From: Herbaspirillum sp. ST 5-3
GTDB taxonomy: Bacteria; Pseudomonadota; Gammaproteobacteria; Burkholderiales; Burkholderiaceae_D
Direction: 5' to 3'
DNA: 64,000 nucleotides
Assembly (NCBI RefSeq): GCF_004804275.1
Contig: NZ_STGI01000006.1
Span: 124,001 to 188,000, forward strand
A program made the position numbers and the translations under genes. Below, in pieces: positions 1 through 18,192 of this stretch. Each line of letters begins with the position of its first letter. The stretch's first letter is position 1. The notes below the pieces were generated by a model. That model saw only the letters and a list, made by a program, of their open reading frames with translations, had not been told where the DNA came from and did no database searches.

Positions 1-567
1 CTTCATCTTGACGAGGTCCACCACGCCTTCGAAGTTTTCTTCAGCACCGATCGGCACTTGCACCGGAATCGGGTTCGCCTTGAGGCGAGCGCGCATCTGC
101 TCGTAGACCTTGAAGAAGTTCGCGCCGGTACGGTCCATCTTGTTGACAAATGCGAGACGCGGCACGCCGTACTTGTTGGCCTGGCGCCAAACCGTTTCGG
201 ACTGCGGCTGCACGCCACCCACTGCGCAATACACCATGCAGGCGCCGTCGAGCACACGCATGGAACGCTCCACTTCGATGGTGAAGTCAACGTGACCCGG
301 GGTATCGATGATGTTGATGCGATGCTCGGGGAAGTTGTTGGCCATGCCCTTCCAGAAGCAGGTCGTCGCAGCGGAGGTAATGGTAATGCCGCGCTCTTGC
401 TCCTGCTCCATCCAGTCCATGGTCGCAGCGCCGTCGTGCACTTCACCGATCTTGTGGTTAACACCGGTGTAGTACAGGATACGCTCGGTAGTGGTTGTCT
501 TACCGGCATCGATGTGAGCGGAGATACCGATATTGCGGTAGCGCTCGATGGGGGTCTTGCGAGCCAT
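1..567 (-). CDS. fusA: Elongation factor G, N-terminal part (cut by window edge)
   Basis: EF-G is the GTPase that drives translocation of tRNA and mRNA on the ribosome. The minus strand reads [20 protein letters not shown] followed by [11 protein letters not shown] (P-loop), then [10 protein letters not shown] (switch I), DTPGHVDF (G3) and NKMD (G4), all in family order. Only the first 189 codons lie in the window; the C-terminal domains are beyond base 1. It follows rpsG on the same strand with a 124-base gap, the classical str operon arrangement. Start ATG is at 565-567. Confidence 0.97.
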   Translation of the reverse strand, partial: MARKTPIERYRNIGISAHIDAGKTTTTERILYYTGVNHKIGEVHDGAATMDWMEQEQERGITITSAATTCFWKGMANNFPEHRINIIDTPGHVDFTIEVERSMRVLDGACMVYCAVGGVQPQSETVWRQANKYGVPRLAFVNKMDRTGANFFKVYEQMRARLKANPIPVQVPIGAEENFEGVVDLVKMK

Positions 568-691
568 ATTCAATCCTAAGTCTTTTAATGGTCGAAAACC
601 GAGCGCCACTTTATGCAAGAGATGCGCCCGGTTTTGACCGATTTACATTGCTGGGCCTTCAACGATGCGAAGGCTACTATTCAAATTACAA

Positions 692-1162
692 TCAGAAACG
701 GAAGTGAGAGAACGCCTTGTTGGCTTCTGCCATGCGATGCACTTCGTCACGCTTCTTCATCGCGCCGCCGCGGCCTTCAGCGGCTTCCATCAATTCGCCA
801 CCCAGACGTTGCGGCATCGACTTCTCACTGCGCTTGTTGGCGGCTTCGCGCAACCAGCGCATGGACAGCGCCATACGACGAACCGGGCGGACCTCCACCG
901 GAACCTGATAGTTGGCACCGCCAACGCGACGGGATTTCACTTCGACCATCGGCTTGCAATTGTTGATTGCGGCGGTGAACACTTCCAGCGGGTCCTTGCC
1001 GGATTTTTGCTTGATGTGGTCAAACGCACCGTAGATGATGTTCTCGGCGACCGATTTCTTACCGGACAGCATCAGGACGTTGACAAATTTCGCGACATCA
1101 ACATTGCCGAACTTCGGATCTGGCAGAATTTCCCGTTTCGGGACTTCACGACGACGTGGCAT
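692..1162 (-). CDS. rpsG: 30S ribosomal protein S7
   Basis: S7 nucleates assembly of the 30S head and lines the E site. The 156-residue product begins [20 protein letters not shown] and carries the conserved [16 protein letters not shown] stretch; the length is the family norm. An ATG five codons upstream is open, but the universally conserved MPRRR start at 1162 is preferred. It lies between rpsL and fusA on the same strand in the str operon. Confidence 0.97.
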   Translation of the reverse strand: MPRRREVPKREILPDPKFGNVDVAKFVNVLMLSGKKSVAENIIYGAFDHIKQKSGKDPLEVFTAAINNCKPMVEVKSRRVGGANYQVPVEVRPVRRMALSMRWLREAANKRSEKSMPQRLGGELMEAAEGRGGAMKKRDEVHRMAEANKAFSHFRF

Positions 1163-1321
1163 TTCGATTCCTTTCACTCTTCAGTTGAGCTGCAGCACTG
1201 AGTGGTTTGCTGCTCGCTCGCGGAGGCCATCATGACCATCCACTTACTCGACCCATTCGGGGCCGACTCACAATCCGCGCGGTGAAGCACCGGGAGGCGA
1301 ACCTCCTTGCGGAAAACTTGA

Positions 1322-1711
1322 TTACTTCTTGGCTGCGCCGGCTTTTGCGCGCTTGGCACCGTACTTCGAACGGGCCTGCTTGCGATCCTTGACGCCCTGG
1401 GTATCCAGCGCGCCACGCACCATGTGGTAACGCACACCCGGCAAGTCTTTCACACGGCCACCGCGAATCAGCACGACGCTATGTTCTTGCAGGTTATGGC
1501 CTTCACCACCGATGTACGAAATGACTTCGAAACCGTTGGTCAGGCGTACCTTGGCAACCTTACGGAGCGCCGAGTTCGGCTTCTTCGGAGTCGTGGTGTA
1601 CACACGGGTGCAAACGCCGCGTTTCTGCGGGCTGTTTTCCAGCGCCGGCGATTTGCTCTTCACAGCAGCGGAAACCCGCGGCCTGCGAATCAGTTGATTG
1701 ATGGTTGGCAT
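1322..1711 (-). CDS. rpsL: 30S ribosomal protein S12
   Basis: S12 sits at the decoding centre of the 30S subunit and controls accuracy. The 129-residue protein contains [19 protein letters not shown] and [14 protein letters not shown]43 and K88, where streptomycin-resistance substitutions usually fall, are both the wild-type lysine, so no classical resistance allele is present. It has a slightly extended Ala/Lys-rich C-terminus compared with the 124 residues of E. coli. It is the first gene of the rpsL-rpsG-fusA set. Confidence 0.97.
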   Translation of the reverse strand: MPTINQLIRRPRVSAAVKSKSPALENSPQKRGVCTRVYTTTPKKPNSALRKVAKVRLTNGFEVISYIGGEGHNLQEHSVVLIRGGRVKDLPGVRYHMVRGALDTQGVKDRKQARSKYGAKRAKAGAAKK

Positions 1712-2143
1712 CGGTCTAAATCCAACAAAATTACAACGTTAATAAAAATACAGCTCCGAAAACGATTGTCCGGAACCAAGAGGGGGAAATCATTGCGCCC
1801 CAAGGGCTTCGATTCGGGGCAAAAGGGATAAGCGTTACGAAAGGCGGGAAAACTGACCAAAGAACGCTTAGGCCTTGGGTAGCCTAAAATCGAGAACTCG
1901 CGAGTATATCCTCATAACTGCGCTCCGTCAACCAGACTAGGCGATGAAGTTCGAATGTGCAACCTTTTCCGTGGCTTTCGGTTTTCCTGCGAAGCCATCT
2001 GACGCCGGCTTTCACCCGAAGACGACGTTGCCGCGCAATGCAGCAACAAGGTACTCGGATTGATGGCAGCAAATACTTTCTCGTCATAAACTGATGCATT
2101 CCGCGGCGACTTTGCGTTGCGGGCACAGGTTTTGATTGAAGTC
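1712..2143. other. Divergent intergenic region rpsL / eptA-like gene
   Basis: This 432-base stretch has no credible gene. It should carry the str-operon promoter reading left and the promoter of the transferase gene reading right, but I cannot point to convincing -35/-10 boxes. A small perfect dyad, TTAGGC-N8-GCCTAA, lies near 1869-1888. Short open frames here are not coding-like. Confidence 0.5.
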
Positions 2144-3970
2144 ATGCATCCCCAGCTACGTCCGGCCAATCTTTTTATCCTTCTTACCTACCTGACTTTG
2201 TCAGCGGTACCATTCATGCCGCTGCTATTTGGGCGGCCGGTGGAAAATCCTGCGCGTGTTATTGCGATGGAGTTTGTCGCATGGCTGGCTATATGGGCAG
2301 TATTCAAGCGACCGGCCTGGTTTCATTGGCTACTCACGCCCGCGTTTCTGGCGCTGCCGATCGAGATTTACCTGAATATCTATTACAACCAGGGAATTTC
2401 GACTCATCATCTGGGGATCATTGCCGAGACGAGTCCGAAGGAAGCATTGGAGTTTCTCGGGAACAGAGCATGGCTGCTCGGCGCGGTGGCAGTTGGCATC
2501 ATTGCCTGGTGGTGGTTGAGCTGGGAGGCAGCATTCAGGACGCGCGATCTGGATTGGGACGATGTCTCCCGTTGGGCGACGATTGTCGTGCTGGCCGGCG
2601 GAATGGGAATATGGATGTACGGACAGGAATTCGGCATCGAGACCGCATCGGCTCCGGCAAGCAGCGATGGCAGCAGCGAGATCGCTCGCGAGGCCAGCGA
2701 ATCCGCGATGGCATCAAATCCAGCCCATGAGCCGCGCTTGCCAAAGGTGTCTGCATGGGCCCAAGTTCCCTTTGACGTCACCACGTTTGGATCGACCTGG
2801 CCGTTTGGTCTCGCGCTGCGCGGCCATGAGTTTTGGAAGGAACGCAAATACCTTGCCGAACTGGCGCACAAGAGCAGTTTATTCACATTTGGCGCCCATC
2901 AGGCCGGCACGCTCGATATTCCACAAGTGGTTGTGATGGTGATTGGCGAGTCGTCGCGCTACGATCGCTGGAGCTTGAACGGCTATAAGCGCGAAACCAA
3001 TCCCCTGTTGAAAAAAGAACAGAACCTGGTCAGCTTTTCGAATGTGGTGACTGCGGTTTCCGCGACACGCTTGTCCGTACCGGTACTGGTTTCCCGCAAG
3101 CCGGCGCGCCAGAGTTTACAGGCCGGGTTTTCGGAAAAGTCGTTCTTGACGGCGTTCAGGGAGGCGGGGTTCAAGACCTACTGGCTTTCTAACCAGATGT
3201 CGTATGGCCAATTCGACACGCCCGTGTCGGTGTTTGCAAAGGAAGCGGATGTGACCGAATTCCTGAATCTGGGCGGATTCACCAATAACTCAAGCTATGA
3301 CGAGATTCTGCTCGAGCCGCTCCGCGCCGCCATCAAGGATCCATCGAAGAAAAAACTGATCGTGCTGCATACACTCGGCAACCACTGGAACTACAGCCAT
3401 CGGTATCCAAAGGAATTCGACAAATGGCAGCCGTCCCTCTTCGGCATCGCCAACCCGGCGTATACGGACGTCGCGATGAAACCTCAGCTGAACAACAGCT
3501 ATGACAATTCCATTCTGTATACGGATTGGTTTCTTTCACAGGTGATCGGCGAGCTGAAATCGACGAAACAAATGACTGCCATGATGTACGTGTCCGACCA
3601 TGGGCAAACGCTTTACGATGGCAGCTGCAATCTCGCCTTCCACGGACATAACACGCAGTTCGAGTTTCATGTGCCTGCGCTTGTGTGGTACTCCGATCTG
3701 TACCGCGCGACACATCCCGCCAAGGTGAATCAGCTGCTGAAGAACAAGCGCGCAAAGCTGGCAACGGAAAATATCTTCCATTCATTGCTGGACCTCGCCG
3801 ATATCCATTACAGCACCGAGCAACTGGAATGGAGCTTTCTAAACAAGAAATTCAGGTTGCATAAGCGCTATGTCGATAGTTATGGCTGGACCGACTATGA
3901 CAACGCAAACTTCAGGGGCGATTGTCGGGAAGTGATCGACCGGGGGAGCCCGCTGAAACAGGATAAATAA
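2144..3970 (+). CDS. Phosphoethanolamine transferase, EptA/CptA-like (sulfatase superfamily)
   Basis: Inner-membrane enzyme predicted to move phosphoethanolamine from phosphatidylethanolamine to lipid A or another envelope glycan. About five hydrophobic helices occupy residues 10-165; a periplasmic alkaline-phosphatase-fold domain follows. Visible motifs are VIGESSRYDRWSLNGY (metal-binding Glu), SATRLSVPV (likely catalytic Thr, about residue 308) and VSDHGQTLYDG (metal-binding Asp-His). The 608-residue length is a little above the usual 540-570. ATG 2144 is chosen; a TTG at 2117 adds nine residues. The gene faces against the ribosomal operons on both sides. The substrate cannot be told from sequence, nor whether it affects polymyxin resistance. 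Confidence 0.85.
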   Translation: MHPQLRPANLFILLTYLTLSAVPFMPLLFGRPVENPARVIAMEFVAWLAIWAVFKRPAWFHWLLTPAFLALPIEIYLNIYYNQGISTHHLGIIAETSPKEALEFLGNRAWLLGAVAVGIIAWWWLSWEAAFRTRDLDWDDVSRWATIVVLAGGMGIWMYGQEFGIETASAPASSDGSSEIAREASESAMASNPAHEPRLPKVSAWAQVPFDVTTFGSTWPFGLALRGHEFWKERKYLAELAHKSSLFTFGAHQAGTLDIPQVVVMVIGESSRYDRWSLNGYKRETNPLLKKEQNLVSFSNVVTAVSATRLSVPVLVSRKPARQSLQAGFSEKSFLTAFREAGFKTYWLSNQMSYGQFDTPVSVFAKEADVTEFLNLGGFTNNSSYDEILLEPLRAAIKDPSKKKLIVLHTLGNHWNYSHRYPKEFDKWQPSLFGIANPAYTDVAMKPQLNNSYDNSILYTDWFLSQVIGELKSTKQMTAMMYVSDHGQTLYDGSCNLAFHGHNTQFEFHVPALVWYSDLYRATHPAKVNQLLKNKRAKLATENIFHSLLDLADIHYSTEQLEWSFLNKKFRLHKRYVDSYGWTDYDNANFRGDCREVIDRGSPLKQDK

Positions 3971-4044
3971 CAGGACTGCCTGGGACGGAAGCTAGCGTGC
4001 GCCTGCGCGCCGTCCGATTGATGTCTGCCTGTTCAAACATTCCC

Positions 4045-4080
4045 AAAAAAAACGGCACCGAAGTCGCCTTCGATGCCGTT
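4045..4080 (-). terminator. Rho-independent terminator of rpoBC
   Basis: On the minus strand a 12-bp stem, ACGGCATCGAAG paired with CTTCGGTGCCGT (one G-T pair) around a GCGA loop, is followed at once by eight T residues. It lies 20-60 bases past the rpoC stop. The + strand side has a weaker T run, so it acts mainly on rpoC. Confidence 0.9.
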
Positions 4081-4102
4081 TGTCTTATCGAAACAGATTC
4101 GA

Positions 4103-8341
<4,239 letters not shown>

Positions 8342-8435
8342 GTATCACTCCAGTGTGGCGTGAATAAAAATATCTTTGCTTCGGTGCTGCATTGCTGGCG
8401 GCGGGTTACTCGCGCCGCCAGCTTCGGTTTCCCGA

Positions 8436-12542
<4,107 letters not shown>

Positions 12543-12700
12543 GGACACTCCGTGAGTGACAGGAAGGATTGAGAATTCAGGACTCGCTGGCGACCATCGA
12601 TGTCACCTCTTGCTCTCTGCGAAACCTCAAGTCTCTGCCCTTCGGGCTTAATTAGACTGGTACTGCCTGATCCCATCGCTTGACACGGAAAAAGGCGCTT

Positions 12701-12770
12701 CAAAAAACGAAAACGACAAAGGAGCCAAAGCCGAACCCCCTCTTGCGAGAGAGTTCCGAGCTTTGACTCC
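12701..12770 (-). terminator. rplL-rpoB attenuator hairpin
   Basis: On the minus strand a long stem begins GGAGTCAAAGC and closes GCTTTGGCTCC (one G-T pair), followed by a T-rich tract (complement of 12701-12720). It stands between rplL and rpoB, where other proteobacteria have a partial terminator that lowers rpoBC expression relative to ribosomal proteins. Position and shape are seen; partial read-through is inferred. Confidence 0.75.
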
Positions 12771-12802
12771 GGCGATGTTCAGTTCGCCCTGGCAAGCCGA
12801 AA

Positions 12803-13180
12803 TTACTTGAGTTCGGCTTTTGCGCCAGCTTCTTCCAGCTTCTTCTTGGCTGCTTCTGCATCTGCCTTGGCGATGCCTTCCTTGACGGGCTTCGGTGCAC
12901 CGTCAACCAGGTCCTTGGCTTCCTTCAGGCCCAGGCCGGTGATTTCGCGAACAGCCTTAATCACACCAACCTTGTTCGCGCCAACTTCGGCCAGAACAAC
13001 GGTGAACTCGGTCTGCTCTTCAGCAGCCGGAGCAGCAGCGCCGCCGCCTGCCGGGCCAGCAACTGCCATTGCAGCTGCAGAAACACCGAACTTCTCTTCA
13101 AAAGCCTTGACCAGGTCATTCAGTTCCATCACGGACATCTGACCTACTGCTTCAAGGATATCGTCTTTGCTAATTGCCAT
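12803..13180 (-). CDS. rplL: 50S ribosomal protein L7/L12
   Basis: Multicopy stalk protein that recruits translation factor GTPases. The 125-residue chain has the N-terminal dimerisation segment ([20 protein letters not shown]), an Ala/Gly-rich hinge (about residues 38-55) and the C-terminal factor-binding domain ([20 protein letters not shown]). It follows rplJ by 68 bases and precedes the attenuator before rpoB. Confidence 0.98.
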   Translation of the reverse strand: MAISKDDILEAVGQMSVMELNDLVKAFEEKFGVSAAAMAVAGPAGGGAAAPAAEEQTEFTVVLAEVGANKVGVIKAVREITGLGLKEAKDLVDGAPKPVKEGIAKADAEAAKKKLEEAGAKAELK

Positions 13181-13248
13181 TTGAAACTCCTAAATTTATT
13201 CGGTTATTACATCTGATCGGTACTGACGCGGAAGGATGCGGAAAGCGA

Positions 13249-13746
13249 TCAGGCGCTTTCGGCTTCCTTCTTCGCTGCGAGAGCAGCCAAAGCACGGGCA
13301 AAGCCGGAAACCGGAGCCTGCATCACACCCAGCAACTGGGAGATGAGAACTTCACGGCTCGGGATGCTTGCCAACGCAGCAACGCCGGCTTTATCCAGCT
13401 GCTTGCCTGCGTAGTTGCCTGCCTTAACAACCAGCTTGTCGTTGCCTTTGGCAAAGTCATGAACGACTTTGGCGGCAGCAACGGCGTCCTCGGAGATCGA
13501 GTAGATCAACGGGCCGGTCATTTCGGAGGCGAGGCCGGCAAACGGCGTTCCTTCGACGGCGCGACGTGCCAGCGTGTTTTTCAACACGCGCATGTATACG
13601 CCCTGGGAACGCGCTTTGGCGCGCAGTTGCGTCAAGTGACCAACCTGGATGCCACGGTATTCGGCCACGACGATCGTCTGCGCAGTTGCTACTTTTGCGG
13701 AGACTTCGGCGACGACGGCCTTTTTGTCATTCAGATTGAGACTCAA
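13249..13746 (-). CDS. rplJ: 50S ribosomal protein L10
   Basis: L10 anchors the L7/L12 stalk and represses its own operon. The 165-residue product reads [16 protein letters not shown] from a TTG start at 13744-13746. The choice rests on a perfect GGAGG at 13753-13757, six bases upstream; an in-frame TTG at 13752 would touch the Shine-Dalgarno. The C-terminal helix that binds L7/L12 dimers is present ([18 protein letters not shown]). Confidence 0.95.
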   Translation of the reverse strand: MSLNLNDKKAVVAEVSAKVATAQTIVVAEYRGIQVGHLTQLRAKARSQGVYMRVLKNTLARRAVEGTPFAGLASEMTGPLIYSISEDAVAAAKVVHDFAKGNDKLVVKAGNYAGKQLDKAGVAALASIPSREVLISQLLGVMQAPVSGFARALAALAAKKEAESA

Positions 13747-13860
13747 GATCAACCTCCAAAAATGATGTTCGGCGAATGCCTCACATCGGTTCGAACACGG
13801 CGTCCGAAGTTTAGGAGTTCAGTGCCAGCGGACTAGCGTTGAGACTACAAAACTTGTTCG

Positions 13861-13955
13861 GGTACACCATCTGCGTTGGGTGCTGAAGATCGCTCGTTCA
13901 ACGTTTAACTTTGTGCACATCGTTCATGCACGCCGCCCAACGGTCTTTGATAATC
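13861..13955 (-). promoter_or_regulatory. Ribosomal protein L10 leader (rplJL autoregulation)
   Basis: In the 295-base leader upstream of rplJ the minus strand carries ACCGTTGGG, and about 60 bases later CCCAACGCAGATGGT. The CGTTGGG/CCCAACG stem with the CAGAT bulge closed by ACC/GGT is the kink-turn signature of the L10 leader, which binds the L10-(L12)4 complex and blocks rplJ translation. Two further hairpins lie upstream, at 13966-13998 and 14011-14033. Confidence 0.7.
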
Positions 13956-14041
13956 CGGACCCTCTTCAATTCTGCTGAAGGAGGTCCAGCCCAAAGATTC
14001 GCCTCGTGCGCTATGGCGGCACGAGGACTTGATTCAATACA

Positions 14042-14737
14042 TCACGCAGCCAAGCTTGCCTGGTCGACGCGCACACCAGCGCCCATCGTCGAGGAGATGG
14101 CCACCTTGCGCAGGTATACACCTTTGCTTGTTGCCGGCTTGGCCTTGTTCAGGGCTTCGATCAGCGCCAACAGGTTGGACTTCAGATCAGCATCGCTGAA
14201 CGACTTGCGACCAATGGTTGCGTGAATAATGCCTGCCTTGTCCGTACGATATTGGACCTGACCGGCCTTGGCGTTCTTGACAGCGGTCGCGACGTCCGGC
14301 GTCACGGTGCCGACTTTCGGATTCGGCATCATGCCACGCGGGCCAAGGATCTGACCGAGCGTACCGACGATACGCATGGTGTCCGGCGAAGCGATCACGA
14401 TATCGAACGGCATGTCGCCAGCCTTGATTCGCTCGGCCAGATCTTCCATGCCAACCACATCGGCGCCGGCTGCCTTGGCTGCCTCGGCCTTGTCGCCGGA
14501 TGCAAACACGGCGACGCGAACGGTCTTGCCCGTGCCTGCAGGCAGCACGACGGAACCGCGAACAACTTGATCCGACTTCTTCGCGTCGACGCCGAGTTGC
14601 ACTGCGACGTCAATCGACTCGTTGAACTTGGCAGTTGCGCATTCCTTGATCAGGGCAATCGCATTGTCGAACGGGTAAGCCTTGGTACGATCAACTTTTG
14701 CCTTCAGCGCCTTCAAACGCTTGGATAACTTAGCCAT
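14042..14737 (-). CDS. rplA: 50S ribosomal protein L1
   Basis: L1 forms the mobile stalk at the E site and represses the rplKA operon. The 231-residue product begins [17 protein letters not shown] and contains the conserved [18 protein letters not shown] loop. Its ATG overlaps the rplK stop by one base (TAATG), so the two are translationally coupled. Confidence 0.98.
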   Translation of the reverse strand: MAKLSKRLKALKAKVDRTKAYPFDNAIALIKECATAKFNESIDVAVQLGVDAKKSDQVVRGSVVLPAGTGKTVRVAVFASGDKAEAAKAAGADVVGMEDLAERIKAGDMPFDIVIASPDTMRIVGTLGQILGPRGMMPNPKVGTVTPDVATAVKNAKAGQVQYRTDKAGIIHATIGRKSFSDADLKSNLLALIEALNKAKPATSKGVYLRKVAISSTMGAGVRVDQASLAA

Positions 14738-15168
14738 TACAGACCCTCCACCGTGATGCCCATGGAGCGAGCAGAGCCGGCGATCGTGCGCACGGCGGCA
14801 TCCATGTCGGCTGCCGTGAGATCCGGCATTTTTGTCGTAGCGATTTCTTCAGCTTGCTTGCGGGTGATCTTGCCGACCTTGTCGGTATGCGGCTTGGCCG
14901 AACCCTTTTGAATGCCAGCAGCCTTCTTGATCAGGATCGTTGCGGGCGGCGTCTTCATCACGAAAGTGAAAGACTTGTCCGCAAAAGCGGTAATCACCAC
15001 CGGAATCGGCAGGCCCGGCTCGACGCCTTGCGTCTGGGCGTTAAATGCCTTGCAGAATTCCATGATGTTCAGACCGCGCTGACCGAGCGCCGGGCCAATC
15101 GGGGGAGACGGATTTGCTTTACCAGCCGGCACTTGCAGCTTGATAAAACCGATAATTTTCTTTGCCAT
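14737..15168 (-). CDS. rplK: 50S ribosomal protein L11
   Basis: L11 forms the GTPase-associated centre with 23S rRNA and is needed for the stringent response. The 143-residue protein shows the N-terminal Pro-rich face ([20 protein letters not shown]) and the C-terminal RNA-binding domain. It is coupled to rplA by a TAATG overlap and follows nusG by 158 bases, in the usual secE-nusG-rplK-rplA order. Confidence 0.98.
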   Translation of the reverse strand: MAKKIIGFIKLQVPAGKANPSPPIGPALGQRGLNIMEFCKAFNAQTQGVEPGLPIPVVITAFADKSFTFVMKTPPATILIKKAAGIQKGSAKPHTDKVGKITRKQAEEIATTKMPDLTAADMDAAVRTIAGSARSMGITVEGL

Positions 15169-15326
15169 GACGGCTCCTACGTTAATTGAGTATTAGCGCC
15201 TGTTCGCTAGCTGTTCAGCCAGCTACTGGAGCTCCTCTTTGCTGCTTTTCCGGATTTCGCAAGCAGTTCTGCTGACGACGCTCCAAAATGGCGTTTTTAC
15301 TACACAGATCTTTTTAGGATGGCAGG

Positions 15327-15902
15327 TTAAACTTTTTCGACCTGCCCGAATTCCAATTCGACCGGCGTGGCGCGGCCAAAAATCGTGACCGAGACGCGCA
15401 CGCGCGATTTCTCGTAATTGACTTCTTCAACATTGCCGTTGAAGTCAGTGAAAGGACCGTCCTTGATGCGAACCAGCTCGCCGACTTCGTACAAGACCTT
15501 GGGCCGCGGCTTCTCGACGCCTTCTTGCATCTGATGCAAGATCTTGTCGACTTCATGCGGAGGAATAGGCGTCGGCTTATTGGATTTGCCTCCAATGAAA
15601 CCGGTGACCTTGCTGGTGTTCTTTACCAGATGCCAGGTTTCATCGGTCATTTCCATCTCGACCAGGACGTAACCCGGAAAGAAACGACGTTCGGTAACTG
15701 ACTTCTGGCCATTCTTCACTTCGATAACTTCTTCGGTCGGCACCAGGATCTTGCCGAACTTGTCCTGCATGCCGGCACGCTCAATGCGCTCCATCAATGC
15801 ACGTTGCACACTCTTCTCCATGCCGGAGTAAGCGTGCACCACATACCAGCGCTTGTTGCCGCCCGCTTGGGCTGCCGCGCTATCTTGCATGTTCTCGCTC
15901 AT
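15327..15902 (-). CDS. nusG: Transcription termination/antitermination factor NusG
   Basis: NusG binds the beta' clamp, suppresses pausing and links RNA polymerase to Rho or ribosomal S10. The 191-residue protein has the NGN domain ([20 protein letters not shown]) and a C-terminal KOW domain ([20 protein letters not shown]). Its ATG overlaps the secE stop by one base. A dyad GGCAGGT/ACCTGCC surrounds its stop codon but has no T tract. Confidence 0.98.
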   Translation of the reverse strand: MSENMQDSAAAQAGGNKRWYVVHAYSGMEKSVQRALMERIERAGMQDKFGKILVPTEEVIEVKNGQKSVTERRFFPGYVLVEMEMTDETWHLVKNTSKVTGFIGGKSNKPTPIPPHEVDKILHQMQEGVEKPRPKVLYEVGELVRIKDGPFTDFNGNVEEVNYEKSRVRVSVTIFGRATPVELEFGQVEKV

Positions 15903-16285
15903 TATTTTTTCCAGCCCAGGATCAGGTCGTACAAAACGAATTCAAGAATCTTGTCGGTACCCCACAGAAAGAGCGCCATGATCAGCACGAAGCCGAACAC
16001 GACTGCGGTAATCTGCATCGCTTCCTTGCGAGTCGGCCAGACAACTTTTTTCGCCTCACGCACGGACTCTTTCGCGAAGCCGAGAAAGTCACGTCCTGGC
16101 TGCGAAGTCCATGCAACGGCGATTGCCACCAACAGACCGACGACCAGTGCGGCAGCGCGTACTACGGCAGGCTTATCTGACAGAAAATAAAAACCGACAA
16201 CACCCGCGATCACTGCACCAATAGCCAAAGCGACCTTAATCTTGTCGCCTGAAGCGCTGACGGTTTCTACGGGGTGGTTAGACAT
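15902..16285 (-). CDS. secE: Preprotein translocase subunit SecE
   Basis: SecE clamps SecY in the protein-conducting channel. The 127-residue form has three membrane segments (about residues 17-35, 41-60 and 93-115), as in E. coli, and the cytoplasmic amphipathic motif [19 protein letters not shown] before the last helix. It sits between tRNA-Trp and nusG and is coupled to nusG. Confidence 0.97.
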   Translation of the reverse strand: MSNHPVETVSASGDKIKVALAIGAVIAGVVGFYFLSDKPAVVRAAALVVGLLVAIAVAWTSQPGRDFLGFAKESVREAKKVVWPTRKEAMQITAVVFGFVLIMALFLWGTDKILEFVLYDLILGWKK

Positions 16286-16319
16286 ACCAGTTTCTTTCGG
16301 TGCCCTGCACCTTGATAGG

Positions 16320-16395
16320 TGGCAGGGGCAGAGGGAATCGAACCCCCAACCTTCGGTTTTGGAGACCGACGCTCTGCCAGTTGAGCTATACCCCT
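16320..16395 (-). tRNA. tRNA-Trp (CCA)
   Basis: A 76-base cloverleaf on the minus strand starts AGGGGTATAGCTCAACTGGC. It has anticodon CCA at 16360-16362, a T-loop GTTCGATTC, and an encoded 3' CCA. It lies between tuf and secE. Confidence 0.97.
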
Positions 16396-16426
16396 ACGCT
16401 TAAAACTTTGCCTGAATTGACAACGC

Positions 16427-16461
16427 TGCGATGCCGGACAATTGCCCGGCGATCGCAGCGC
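16427..16461 (-). terminator. Hairpin after tuf
   Basis: A strong stem, GCTGCGAT(C)GCCGG paired with CCGGCATCGCAGC, with a one-base bulge, lies 14-48 bases beyond the tuf stop. No T tract follows, so it may be a Rho-type end or a processing site before tRNA-Trp rather than an intrinsic terminator. Confidence 0.45.
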
Positions 16462-16474
16462 GACGACTCATGAC

Positions 16475-17665
16475 TTACTCAATGATCTTGGCAACGACGC
16501 CGGCGCCGACGGTACGACCGCCTTCGCGAATTGCGAAGCGCAGGCCTTCTTCCATCGCGATCGGGTTGATCAGCTTGACCGTGATCGAAACGTTGTCACC
16601 CGGCATTACCATTTCCTTGTCCTTCGGCAGCTCGATCGCGCCCGTCACGTCCGTGGTACGGAAGTAGAACTGCGGACGGTAGTTGTTGAAGAACGGGGTG
16701 TGGCGGCCACCCTCTTCCTTCGACAGCACGTAGATCTCGCCCGTGAAGTGGGTGTGCGGCGTGATCGAACCCGGCTTGGCCAGCACCTGGCCACGCTCGA
16801 CGTCTTCACGCTTGGTGCCGCGCAGCAGCACGCCAACGTTGTCGCCTGCCTGACCCTGGTCCAGCAGCTTGCGGAACATTTCCACGCCCGTGCAGGTGGT
16901 CTTCTGGGTGTCGCGAATGCCGACGATTTCGATTTCATCGCCGACCTTGACGATGCCACGCTCGACACGACCGGTCACCACGGTACCGCGGCCAGAGATC
17001 GAGAACACGTCTTCCACCGGCATCAGGAAGGCGCCGTCGATGGCACGCTCCGGTGTCGGGATGTAGCTGTCCAGCGCATCAGCCAGCTTCATGATGGCTT
17101 GCTCGCCCAGTTCGCCCTTGTCGCCTTCGAGTGCCAGCTTGGCCGAACCGCGGATGATCGGCAGATCGTCGCCGGGGAATTCGTACTTCGACAGCAATTC
17201 GCGCACTTCCATTTCGACCAGCTCGAGCAACTCGGCGTCGTCCACCATGTCGCACTTGTTCAGGAACACGATGATGTACGGCACGCCAACCTGGCGGGCC
17301 AGCAGGATGTGTTCGCGGGTTTGCGGCATCGGGCCGTCGGCGGCCGAGCACACCAGGATCGCACCGTCCATCTGTGCGGCGCCGGTGATCATGTTCTTCA
17401 CATAGTCGGCGTGGCCCGGGCAGTCGACGTGCGCGTAGTGGCGGTTGGCAGTTTCGTATTCGACGTGCGCGGTGTTGATCGTGATGCCGCGCGCCTTTTC
17501 TTCCGGTGCCGCGTCGATTTCGTCGTATTTCTTCGCTTCGCCGCCGAACTTGCTCGACAGCACGGTTGCGATCGCTGCAGTCAGCGTGGTCTTGCCATGG
17601 TCAACGTGACCAATCGTGCCCACATTCACGTGCGGCTTCGTCCGCTCAAACTTGCCTTTTGCCAT
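16475..17665 (-). CDS. tuf: Elongation factor Tu
   Basis: EF-Tu delivers aminoacyl-tRNA to the ribosome. The 396-residue protein shows [10 protein letters not shown] (P-loop), [20 protein letters not shown] (G3) and NKCD (G4), and ends GVVAKIIE. This is the copy linked to secE and nusG; beta-proteobacteria usually have a second copy after fusA, which would lie outside the window. Confidence 0.98.
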   Translation of the reverse strand: MAKGKFERTKPHVNVGTIGHVDHGKTTLTAAIATVLSSKFGGEAKKYDEIDAAPEEKARGITINTAHVEYETANRHYAHVDCPGHADYVKNMITGAAQMDGAILVCSAADGPMPQTREHILLARQVGVPYIIVFLNKCDMVDDAELLELVEMEVRELLSKYEFPGDDLPIIRGSAKLALEGDKGELGEQAIMKLADALDSYIPTPERAIDGAFLMPVEDVFSISGRGTVVTGRVERGIVKVGDEIEIVGIRDTQKTTCTGVEMFRKLLDQGQAGDNVGVLLRGTKREDVERGQVLAKPGSITPHTHFTGEIYVLSKEEGGRHTPFFNNYRPQFYFRTTDVTGAIELPKDKEMVMPGDNVSITVKLINPIAMEEGLRFAIREGGRTVGAGVVAKIIE

Positions 17666-17733
17666 TTTAGACTCCTAACGATTTGATGAGAATGTCTAGG
17701 CACGTGCCTGACTGTCTTGCCATTTCAAGAAAC

Positions 17734-17808
<75 letters not shown>

Positions 17809-17849
17809 ATCTCTGTCGTCCGCATCAAACAATGCGTCCGACCAAAAAC

Positions 17850-17923
17850 TGGAGCGGGTGAAGGGAATCGAACCCTCGTCATAAGCTTGGAAGGCTTCAG
17901 CTCTACCATTGAGCTACACCCGC
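17850..17923 (-). tRNA. tRNA-Gly (TCC)
   Basis: A 74-base cloverleaf on the minus strand with acceptor GCGGGTG/CACCCGC, anticodon TCC in the loop CTTCCAA, and an encoded CCA. It lies between tRNA-Tyr and tRNA-Thr. Confidence 0.96.
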
Positions 17924-17963
17924 AGGGACCTCTTCAGCCGCACACTTTTTCCTGCGTTACTGC

Positions 17964-18049
17964 TGGTGGAGGGGGCTGGATTCGAACCAGCGTACTCGTA
18001 AGAGGGCAGATTTACAGTCTGCTGCCATTAACCACTCGGCCACCCCTCC
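17964..18049 (-). tRNA. tRNA-Tyr (GTA)
   Basis: An 86-base class II tRNA on the minus strand with a long variable arm, acceptor GGAGGGG/CCCCTCC, anticodon GTA in the loop CTGTAAA, and an encoded CCA. It is the first member of the tRNA-tuf cluster. Confidence 0.96.
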
Positions 18050-18192
18050 GCAGGGAACCCCAAACTATAGTAGAGAGGTCCTTGCTTGTCAACCCGAAAT
18101 TGCATCTGGACTGCATTTTTTCCTTGGATCGCCGAAAAACGCTTCCCGGCAGGCATTTGATGCAGCGTCGTCAAATGCCCGAATGCTTAGAC

